From positions 2,076,442 through 2,140,441 of the forward strand of contig NZ_JH719393.1 of assembly GCF_000271845.1 (NCBI RefSeq): a DNA stretch of 64,000 nucleotides, written 5' to 3'. The DNA comes from Rhizobium leguminosarum bv. trifolii WSM2297. Its GTDB lineage: Bacteria > Pseudomonadota > Alphaproteobacteria > Rhizobiales > Rhizobiaceae. Positions 53,937 through 60,746 of the stretch are shown here, piece by piece. Under the pieces are notes generated by a model. It worked only from the letters and a program-made list of their open reading frames with translations, had not been told where the DNA came from and searched no databases. Positions within the stretch are counted from its first letter, which is position 1. Each line of letters starts with the position of its first letter. The position numbers were made by a program, and so were the translations under genes.

Positions 53937-54689
53937 ATGCAGATGACAGGGAACACCATCCTCATCACAGGCGGCACCAGCGGCATCGGCCGGGGCCTTG
54001 CCGAAGCATTTCACAAGCTCGACAACCAGGTCATCATCGCCGGCCGTCGCCAAAGCCGCCTTGACGAGATTACGGCAGCCAACCCGGGCATGATCGGCTT
54101 TCAACTCAACGTTCAGGACCCTGAGGCGATCGACGCCTTCGCGACACGGGTCCGGGAGAAAATGCCTGAGCTGAATGTCCTGATAAACAACGCGGGTATC
54201 TCGCGACCCGAAAGCCTGCCCGGCGGCTCTGATCTTTCCATCGCACGCAACATTATTGAGACAAATATCCTGGGCGTGCTGCACATGTCGGCAGCCCTCC
54301 TCCCGGCCCTTGCCGCGAAGCCGCAGGCGACCATAATCACGACGACTTCAGGTCTGGCGTTCGTTCCACGCAACAACTTCCCGACCTATTGCGCCAGCAA
54401 GGCGTTCTTGCATTCCTGGCTACAGTCCTTGCGCGTCCAGCTGCGCGGATCTTCGGTCGAAGTGCTTGAACTGGCGCCACCCTATGTCCAGACGGAACTC
54501 AGCGGGCCTCATCAGCTCAGCGATCCACACGCCATGCCGCTTGCCGCCTATATCACCGAAGTGATGGAGCTCCTGGCCGACCCGAACCCACCTGAAGGGG
54601 AAATCCTCGTCGAGCGTGTCAGGGGAGAACGCTTTGCCGAAAGGGACGGCGACTACGCGCGACGGTTTGCGATCTTCAACGGATTTTGA
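53937..54689 (+). CDS. SDR family oxidoreductase (DltE-like)
   Basis: A 250-aa SDR with ILITGGTSGIGRGLAEAFHK, LINNAGISRPE, TTTSGLAFVP and the catalytic YCASKAFLHSW. The YCASK sequence and the following LRGSSVEVLELAPPYVQTEL are typical of DltE-type short-chain dehydrogenases. The ATG at 53937 begins 16 nt after the stop of the NmrA-like gene, so the two are co-transcribed. Substrate unknown. Confidence 0.85.
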   Translation: MQMTGNTILITGGTSGIGRGLAEAFHKLDNQVIIAGRRQSRLDEITAANPGMIGFQLNVQDPEAIDAFATRVREKMPELNVLINNAGISRPESLPGGSDLSIARNIIETNILGVLHMSAALLPALAAKPQATIITTTSGLAFVPRNNFPTYCASKAFLHSWLQSLRVQLRGSSVEVLELAPPYVQTELSGPHQLSDPHAMPLAAYITEVMELLADPNPPEGEILVERVRGERFAERDGDYARRFAIFNGF

Positions 54690-54880
54690 CCTACACGCAC
54701 CGCATATGGCGCGCGCCATCTCGACACGGAAGCCGTCGTGCTAATGGGGCAACCACGTCGAAATCATCGAATACCGTGCCGTCCACTTCACCAAATCCAA
54801 GTCGTGCTGAGGGCACTCGGCGTTGCCGCCGAGAAAAGTGAAGCTGCGAAAGACGAACTGAGGAAGAAAGGAATACTGTG

Positions 54881-55168
54881 ATGCCCCTATATGTAACAAT
54901 CGGCTATGGAGACCAGCCAGGCTTATGACCGTACGACTCCGGCAGGCGCAACGAAGCCCATACCCATGATGAGAAGTTGAAGATGAAAGGGGCTCTCCGG
55001 TGGGTCGAGACGACGCACGGACCCTTTTTAGAGTCATCCCTGCCGGTTGCCGGGTTCGCGCTTATCGAAGCCGACAGCCTCCGGGATGCGATAGAACTCG
55101 TCTCAAGGACTCCATGCGCCGTTGCGCACGGGATCGTCGAAGTCTGGCCATTGGAGCAGCGGAAATGA
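54881..55168 (+). pseudogene. YCII-domain protein gene, broken
   Basis: From ATG 54881 (AAAGGA 9 nt upstream) the frame reads MPLYVTIGYGDQPGL, a TGA stop, then NEAHTHDEKLKMKGAL, HGPFLESSLPVAGFALIEAD and LRDAIELVSRTPCAVAHG. This is the order of a YCII/DGPF-type protein: start strand, helix, DGPF-like turn, GFxLIE strand. Around the stop, a one-base shift gives YDRTT, so two indels in a row may explain the break. Only the last half could be made from ATG 54977 (63 aa). Confidence 0.6.
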
Positions 55169-55329
55169 CCGATCATGATTCATTCGTCGTCCTCGGCGCG
55201 TCCGACCATATCGGATTCGTCGTTGGGCGGACCCTGCTCCAGTATGACCACCATGTCATCGGGGGTTGCTCGCCCTCCACTTCCGCCAGGATCGTTCAAT
55301 CACCAGACACTAGCAACACGACTTCGTGA
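55165..55329 (+). CDS. Hypothetical protein or N-terminal fragment
   Basis: ATG 55165 overlaps the stop of the YCII frame (ATGA). The 54-aa product starts TDHDSFVVLGASDHIGFVVG and RTLLQYDHHVIG, which recalls the first strand-turn-helix of a nucleotide-binding fold, then becomes featureless. It may be the beginning of a lost second gene of this operon. Confidence 0.3.
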   Translation: MTDHDSFVVLGASDHIGFVVGRTLLQYDHHVIGGCSPSTSARIVQSPDTSNTTS

Positions 55330-55387
55330 CAACACACTCGGCGGCCGAGAACATTGATGACCGACCTTTTAGGCTTGAAGAAGAAAA

Positions 55388-55403
55388 CCCCGCGAGAGCG
55401 GGG
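55388..55403 (-). terminator. Terminator-like hairpin, minus-strand direction
   Basis: CCCCGC (55388-55393), loop GAGA, GCGGGG (55398-55403). On the minus strand the stem is followed by TTTTCTTC, the T tract of an intrinsic terminator. No minus-strand protein gene lies upstream, so it may end an unseen RNA from the AT-rich island. Confidence 0.55.
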
Positions 55404-55636
55404 ATAGGAAAAGGGGTGTTTTCTATTTTTGGCCCAACCCATCGCGACGTTGCAACGACCAGTCACGCAAGTTCTGTCAATATATTCAATAAATAATACT
55501 TTTACAAGCATTTGTTTCGACATATATATTAAGATAAGCTAAAAGTCGAAAGCTACGATACCCGTATAAGGAACAAAATCAGCTTAAGCGTTGAAATTAT
55601 AACTACAATTTGCATCAATATTTGGTATTGTTCGTT

Positions 55637-55698
55637 TGGCCGCCCAGCGATCGCTTGCTAAACCCTAAGCAATGAGTCTCCTGTACGTTGGGCGGCCA
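55637..55698. ncRNA. Structured inverted repeat, possible RNA
   Basis: TGGCCGCCCA (55637-55646) and TGGGCGGCCA (55689-55698) are perfect inverted copies 42 nt apart. Inside are a second pair TTGCT/AGCAA and the palindrome GCGATCGC. The layout resembles a folded RNA or a recombination site. Together with the minus-strand terminator at 55388 it could bound a small RNA. Confidence 0.35.
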
Positions 55699-56098
55699 TA
55701 ATCGACCATAAAAATGCCGGATATTGTTTCCCTTAAAATTGTTCATTCGCTGCTTCGGGCGAGGATTCCGGCTTCCGCTAAATGGCGCTAGGTGTCTCGA
55801 CCCCGAAGGGCTTTCGCACGACCGAACGTCATCTCATCGGGACGGGCAACCGTCGCAGCGACGAGGAACGGAACCGGGGCGTTCTCGAATAGGCCGACCC
55901 GTCCGACAGGTCTAGGCGTTGACAAGGTGGGTCCACGACGTGAGTGCCCGATGTCGATCGGCGCATATTGAGGCCAGGCCGCTGCCATGGACTAGGACTC
56001 GTATGGCATCTGGGAGGAATGCCTGTCGCTGTGAGCCGGCCGTCACGGAACCGAATCAATGTTCAGGCTTTCGGTGTAGGTCAGGAGGGTCTCGTGTC

Positions 56099-56395
56099 AT
56101 GAACAACTCTCAGATCAAGGTTCCTATCCGTCCGCTCCATGTCGAGATCGAAGGTCTCGCGCGCTACCGCCAGGCACACACCGTCGACGAACTCGCGGTG
56201 CTTCTGCTCAGCGTGAGCTGGCCATCCGGCGGCAAGCAATCCCCCGAGTTTCATCGGGCGCTTGCGACGTCGCTCGACGCGATGGAACTCTATCTGGATC
56301 CTGAGATCGCCCGCGACGCCTTCGTAAAGGCGGCCCGTGCGGCGGGAATGCATGTCCTCCCCGACGACATGGCGGAAATGAAGATGGCGGGCTGA
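56099..56395 (+). CDS. DUF982 family protein
   Basis: An intact 98-aa DUF982 protein. It has LSVSWPSGGKQSPEFHRALA (the WP motif), then AMELYLDPEIARDAFVKAAR and AAGMHV, all in family order. ATG 56099 lies 10 nt after AGGAGGG. Function unknown. This is the only unbroken DUF982 gene in the window; two decayed ones are at 630-915 and 9915-10234. Confidence 0.8.
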   Translation: MNNSQIKVPIRPLHVEIEGLARYRQAHTVDELAVLLLSVSWPSGGKQSPEFHRALATSLDAMELYLDPEIARDAFVKAARAAGMHVLPDDMAEMKMAG

Positions 56396-56689
56396 CAAAA
56401 ACAAGCCCCGCCCGAGGCAATCGCGCCGCACCGCGGTAAGCTATTCTGAGGTGTTAGCACCACAGTAAACGGTGCGCAGCTCGCACATTGACAGGTGAAC
56501 TTGGATTTTGAAGTCTCGCGACCGTAATGGCCGAAGGATGGTGAGCCTGGTTTCGCTCGCCGCATCCCAGCGGCTTATCATCCCATCAGCAATTCAGTGG
56601 ATATTGCCAATGCGCGAAACACTGTGGGTGAAGTTTATGAGTAAGTTGCCGGGTTCAATCTATCTGTCTTTTGCTACTCGATTTGTGCG

Positions 56690-57290
56690 CTGCGACTATG
56701 CGGCGACCTGATTTCCCCCTTCGCCGACGCATCACCTGCTGTCGCCAAGTATAGGCGAATTCCTGGAGCGGTTTCCCGAGTCGCTCGTCGATGTCGGCCT
56801 GCGGGATCGAATGGGCGACCTCGCCGGGACGGCTTCGACGTTGTCGTCCGGTTCTGCGAGCCGGAATCCTCGTCACTGAAGGCGCGGCTGCTGTTCAGGG
56901 CGCGCGTTGTGACCTGCGCCTCGCCGTCCTACCTCGCTCGCCATGGCAAGCCTGAAGAGCCGAAGGATCTCCGAAACGGGCACCGCTGCCTTTTGATCCG
57001 CAATCAAGTCACGCAGCGCCCTTACGAATGGGAGTTTCAGCGCGGTCCGGCTAGGCATCCCCGTCGCCGCCGACGGATCCCTTGTGGTCAATGACACCGG
57101 ATCGCTGGTCAGCGCTTGCCTTGGCGTGCCGCTCCTCTCCGCTTGGTCCGACGAGACGTTTCCGCCCTACGCGTATCGTCAAGCCTCCTCCATCAAAGGT
57201 TCAGGCTTTTTTTGGAGTTGGTCCGCGGGATCACGGGCTCAAACATTCTGCCGGACAGAGCGGCCGACCCGGTGGCTAGCCTCTCACGTC
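56690..57290 (+). pseudogene. LysR-family regulator remnant
   Basis: Across frames the plus strand shows IGEFLERFPESLVDVGLRDR, then FDVVVRFCEPESSSLKARLL and RARVVTCASPSYLARHGKPE, RNQVTQRPYEWEFQRG and a last part with GIPVAADGSLVVNDTGSL. This is the substrate-binding domain of a LysR regulator in correct order (YL.RHG.P..P.DL, W.F.RG). The HTH half is absent and frameshifts break the rest. The 250 bp before it have no recognisable gene. Confidence 0.65.
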
Positions 57291-57417
57291 CTCAGCGCTG
57301 GAAAAATTCGCGATAAGGCCGTGTCGGCTCTGGCATCGTTGGAGATCAGCAGCAGTTGGTAGCTGATCTTCGGGCCGCCGGCCTCGGATGACCGCCAAGT
57401 GTTCTCGCATCGGGGCG

Positions 57418-57443
57418 GAACCAATCTGATCGGTAAACGGTTG
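57418..57443 (+). promoter_or_regulatory. Candidate EcfG (general stress) promoter
   Basis: GGAAC (57418-57422), 18 nt, GTT (57441-57443). The spacing equals GGAAC-N17-nGTT, within the known range. It lies about 50 nt before the first gene of the lipoprotein/Nramp-like/PRC operon. Confidence 0.4.
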
Positions 57444-57493
57444 ATTGGGAACCCAAACCGTCAGTTCGGCGCATTCTTCGCAAGGAGCGCATC

Positions 57494-58036
57494 TTGACCA
57501 AGAGTTTTCCGGCGCGCACCTCCTCTACCCACGACAGGCGAGCGCCGACTTCTCGCAACGTCGCACTGCCTGGCGATACAGCACATGCAGGCCAAGGTCA
57601 TGTTCGCATCTTTCCAGCAAGAACGGTAAAGCGAAGTCCGCGGTGGTCGAATAGAGCCTTATCTGCGGTTCTATTGCTGTCCCTCGCCTCCTGCTCGAAC
57701 GAGGATGAGCAGTCTCACAAACAACTGCAGGAAATCCTCGTGTGGAGCGCCAGCGCCGAGATGATCCTGGAGGCCCGCCTTGGGGGACGTGTTCCAGAAG
57801 GTTTCACCGATCTTGCCGTGCAACGATGCCATAGGGAGATCTTGCATCTTTCATCGCAGTTGCCGCAAACCTCGAGGTATGACCAAGCGAGAGCGGCTGT
57901 TGTCAGGCTCAATGGATTGATCGCCACGGCGCACGACGAGATCGGACATGGGCGTTTCGAAGAGGGCCATCAAAATCTTGTCGAGCTTCACCGCTACGAG
58001 GCCGAGCAGCTTATGCTCTCTGGTGCAGGGGGATGA
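57494..58036 (+). CDS. Putative lipoprotein
   Basis: A 180-codon frame opening with TTG. The protein-like part starts near residue 50: a basic stretch, the hydrophobic LSAVLLLSLASC with a lipobox (LASC) and the mature CSNEDEQSHKQLQEILVWSA. The body is helical (LHLSSQLPQTSRYDQARAAV, LNGLIATAHDEIGHGRFEEG). The first 45 residues are not convincing, so the real start lies between 57494 and about 57640, but no good ATG is present. It overlaps the next gene by 4 nt and begins the operon. Function unknown. Confidence 0.55.
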   Translation: MTKSFPARTSSTHDRRAPTSRNVALPGDTAHAGQGHVRIFPARTVKRSPRWSNRALSAVLLLSLASCSNEDEQSHKQLQEILVWSASAEMILEARLGGRVPEGFTDLAVQRCHREILHLSSQLPQTSRYDQARAAVVRLNGLIATAHDEIGHGRFEEGHQNLVELHRYEAEQLMLSGAGG

Positions 58037-59250
58037 AAAAGCTGCTTCAGATATCGCTGGGGATAGTCACCAGCGTCGGGGGATTTATCGAAACCGGTCA
58101 GATCGCAACGTCGAGCCAGGCTGGAGCGGCCTATGGGTTCAGCCTGCTTTGGCCCATTGTCATCGGCACTGTATGTCTTATATTCCTGATTGAAATGTCG
58201 GGGCGATTTGCCATCGCCAGCCATCACACCGTCGCCGATGGGATGAGGGAACGTTTCGGAGCGAATTACTTCCTGGTCACTTTATTGATCATTTCGATCG
58301 TCAATCTGCTCGTCCTCGCGTCAGAGATTGGCGGTATTGCTCTAGCACTGCAATTTGTCAGCGGTGTCGGCTTTCAGTGGTGGGCCTTGCCGGTAGCCTT
58401 GACCGTATGGCTTCTGCTCTGGAAGGGCACATTCGGCATGATCGAAGATGGTGTAGCCCTCCTGGGCTTGGTGGCAGTATGTTTCGTGGTAGGTGTGTTT
58501 GTCATGGGCCCACCCTGGCTGGAGGTGGCAAAAGGACTGGTGCCGACGCTGCCGGACAAAGAGCCGCTGCACTACGGTTTCATTGCCGTCAGCATTCTAG
58601 GAGCCGTGATAGCCCCGTTCCTGTTCTTGTTTTACTCGTCGGGCGCGATCGAGGAAAAGTGGGATAAGAGCTTCCTTGGCGCCAATCGCGTAATCGCGAC
58701 GGTGGGGATGAGCTTCGGCGCCGTCATTGCAGCGTCAATCCTGATTGTGGCGGCACTCGTCTTTCCGCCGCGCGGCATCACCGACATCCAAGGATATGAC
58801 CAGATTGCGCCGATATTGACCCCAGCATTGGGCAAATGGGGTTTTTACCTTTTCGCGGCTTCGCTCGGAATCAGTTGCTTCGGCGCCGCGCTCGAAGCAA
58901 GCCTTGGCCAGGCCTACCTGGCCGCCCAGGGTTTTGGTTGGAATTGGTCGGAAGATGCCAAGCCCCGAACCGATCCGGCATTCGCCCTTGTCTATACAGG
59001 CTTCATCGGTATCGCAGTCCTGCCGATCGCGATTGGCGTCGATCCCCTGCAACTGACGATTTTTTCGATGGCGATCACCGCGTTGGCCTTGCCCTTCGGC
59101 GTCATTCCGTTTCTGTTTTTGATGAACGATCGCAATTTTGTTGGAAAGCACCGTAATGGATGGATCAGCAATACCGCCGTGCTAGTCATTATCGGCCTGT
59201 CGTTCATAGTCGCCCTGATAACCCTTCCCCTGCAGATATTTGGAGGATGA
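58033..59250 (+). CDS. Divergent Nramp-family transporter
   Basis: A 405-aa membrane protein with about eleven helices, related to Nramp metal-ion transporters. The first helix reads GIVTSVGGFIETGQIATSSQ, where classical Nramp has the DPGN metal-binding motif; here GQIA replaces it. In helix 6, GAVIAPFLFLFYSSGAIEEK replaces the MPH motif. Loss of both metal motifs puts it in the Nramp-related group, whose members may carry Mg2+, Al3+ or other substrates. It is translationally coupled to the lipoprotein gene and followed directly by two PRC-barrel genes. Confidence 0.75.
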   Translation: MKKLLQISLGIVTSVGGFIETGQIATSSQAGAAYGFSLLWPIVIGTVCLIFLIEMSGRFAIASHHTVADGMRERFGANYFLVTLLIISIVNLLVLASEIGGIALALQFVSGVGFQWWALPVALTVWLLLWKGTFGMIEDGVALLGLVAVCFVVGVFVMGPPWLEVAKGLVPTLPDKEPLHYGFIAVSILGAVIAPFLFLFYSSGAIEEKWDKSFLGANRVIATVGMSFGAVIAASILIVAALVFPPRGITDIQGYDQIAPILTPALGKWGFYLFAASLGISCFGAALEASLGQAYLAAQGFGWNWSEDAKPRTDPAFALVYTGFIGIAVLPIAIGVDPLQLTIFSMAITALALPFGVIPFLFLMNDRNFVGKHRNGWISNTAVLVIIGLSFIVALITLPLQIFGG

Positions 59251-59251
59251 T

Positions 59252-59611
59252 ATGCTTTTGATCCGCGACGTCCTGGACAAGCAAATGGTCGACAAGGAGC
59301 AAAATCGTATCGGCAAGGCAGATGGCCTCGTCCTCAGCCTTTCTGACGGCGACGCTCCCAAAGTCGCGTTCATTGAAATGGGGAGTCTGACGCTGTCGCG
59401 ACGGCTGGGCTACCGGTCGCATCGCTTCCTGCGTTGGCTTTACCGAACGGCTGGCGCAGATGATAATGCCACGGCTTTTCGCGTGCCCTGGGAAAAAGTC
59501 AGAAACGTTGCGATTGACATCGAAGTGAACGTGGATCGTCGCGAGACGCCATTGGAACAGTGTCAGGATTGGCTGAAGCGCCACGTGATCACGCGGATCC
59601 CGGGAGGATAA
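59252..59611 (+). CDS. PRC-barrel domain protein
   Basis: A 119-aa protein with a PRC-barrel: MLLIRDVLDKQMVDKEQNRI and GKADGLVLSLSDGDAPKVAF, typical of the barrel's first strands, then a basic helix LGYRSHRFLRWLYRTAG and FRVPWEKVRNVAIDIEV. PRC barrels bind RNA or act as small regulatory modules in ribosome maturation, photosynthesis and transport. The ATG at 59252 lies 2 nt after the transporter stop with GGAGG in the overlap region. A related domain follows in the next gene. Confidence 0.75.
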   Translation: MLLIRDVLDKQMVDKEQNRIGKADGLVLSLSDGDAPKVAFIEMGSLTLSRRLGYRSHRFLRWLYRTAGADDNATAFRVPWEKVRNVAIDIEVNVDRRETPLEQCQDWLKRHVITRIPGG

Positions 59612-59613
59612 CC

Positions 59614-59925
59614 ATGAACGAGGTTCGGCTCGAACTACTGCTCGGAAAACAGGTCTACGACCTTGAAGGCAAGGCCGTTGGCCGGTTGGAAGAGGTTAAG
59701 GCTGAAGCACGCGGCGCGGATCTCTATGTCGTCGAATATCACCTTGGCGCCTACAGCCTCTTTGAGCGGCTGTCGGCCCTTGCCATCGGTCGTGCAGTAC
59801 TGACCGCGATAGGGGCGGCAAGATCCGGCAGCAAAAAAGCGGTTCCATGGGACAAGCTCGATATGCGGGATCTCGAGCATTTGCGAGTGACTTGCCGCGA
59901 GACTACCCTGCAGACGCTCAACTGA
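59614..59925 (+). CDS. PRC-barrel domain protein
   Basis: A 103-aa PRC-barrel protein, MNEVRLELLLGKQVYDLEGK, AVGRLEEVKAEARGADLYVV and the closing VPWDKLDMRDLEHLRVTC. A hydrophobic, Ala-rich insertion (LSALAIGRAVLTAIGAARSG) separates the halves and could contact the membrane. GGAGG lies 7 nt before the ATG. It ends the four-gene operon. Two linked PRC proteins next to one transporter suggest they regulate it as a heterodimer; that is inference. Confidence 0.75.
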   Translation: MNEVRLELLLGKQVYDLEGKAVGRLEEVKAEARGADLYVVEYHLGAYSLFERLSALAIGRAVLTAIGAARSGSKKAVPWDKLDMRDLEHLRVTCRETTLQTLN

Positions 59926-59933
59926 AGCCACCT

Positions 59934-60600
59934 CTATAGATGCCGCACGCCCCCTGCACGCATGGGGCGCCCGAGCATATCCCTGAAGCTGGTCGCAGCA
60001 GCAGCACGCGGGCGTCTTCCTGATGATGAAATTCGATGCCCTCGGCAGTTACGGGTATGCCCAGCGCACTGGCAAGCGCAACCGTTGCTCTCAGAACGGC
60101 GAGCCCCCGCCTCCCTTATCCACCGCCACAACGAGAGATGTGTCGAATGCGTGATGAGTAAGGATCGGTCGTCGGTTGGGTGAAGGCTCAGCCAATTGGC
60201 GGCCGATCCTTACTAATCACGTTCAAGCTGTCGAACCCGGACCGTCGCAATGTCCCGATACTCGCGTGACCACAAGCGAAGTCATAGAGAGCAAAGCCTT
60301 CAGCGCATCAATCGAACGCCTCGCCTGCTCGGAATGCGACATCAGAACCCTCGGTAATCTCCAAGGTGAGCGTCATCGGATCAAACCCTTCGTCGCGAAC
60401 AAACCGAAGAACATCGGCAGCGAAATCGGGATTGCAGAGTTGCAATGGCGAGACATTCACGGACAGCCCAGGGCTGGCGCGTCTGCGCATCTGGCTGAAT
60501 TGGCCGGCCGGATCAAGCTCCTCCGCATCGACGTCTCGGGCGCTGCGACGAGTTCAAATGGACGTTGCGGCACCAGACGCCGGTAGAAACTTCGCCTTAA
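59934..60600 (-). pseudogene. EAL-domain phosphodiesterase gene, decayed
   Basis: Reading the minus strand from 60600 down, pieces of one EAL domain appear in order: GLSVNVSPLQLCNPDFAADV, EGFDPMTLTLEITEGSDVAF, then in another frame YDFACGHASIGTLRRSGFDS (normally IDDFGTGYASIGTLRRFPFDS), then after the inverted repeat ATVALASALGIPVTAEGIEF and CDQLQGY. The EAL motif itself and the N-terminal part are missing. At least three frameshifts are present. It codes for no active c-di-GMP phosphodiesterase. Confidence 0.65.
60151..60220. repeat. 18-bp inverted repeat inside the EAL pseudogene
   Basis: GTGATGAGTAAGGATCGG (60151-60168) and CCGATCCTTACTAATCAC (60203-60220) are inverted copies with one mismatch and a 34-nt spacer. 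The pair falls exactly between two EAL pieces. It may be an inserted MITE-like element or a local inverted duplication. Confidence 0.55.
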
Positions 60601-60746
60601 AATGAAACAAATCCCGGAGCTACACGTTTAGGCGCGTTGCCTTTGGCTCGGCAGATTGATGGATGGGGCGGAAGAGATCCTATTCCGCTGGTGAAACCTC
60701 AACCGCTCCGACCGCGACGAGAAGATCACAAGCGCAAAGGTCGCCG

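Larger units (their letters stand above)
55330..56098. other. AT-rich island without recognisable genes
   Basis: The stretch 55430-55750 is far richer in A/T than its surroundings, with runs such as AATATATTCAATAAATAATAC, and has no gene. It contains a terminator-like hairpin (55388-55403) and an inverted repeat (55637-55698). From 55750 the composition returns to normal; 55750-56098 contains no recognised gene either. The contrast suggests foreign origin or an integration site. Confidence 0.5.
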
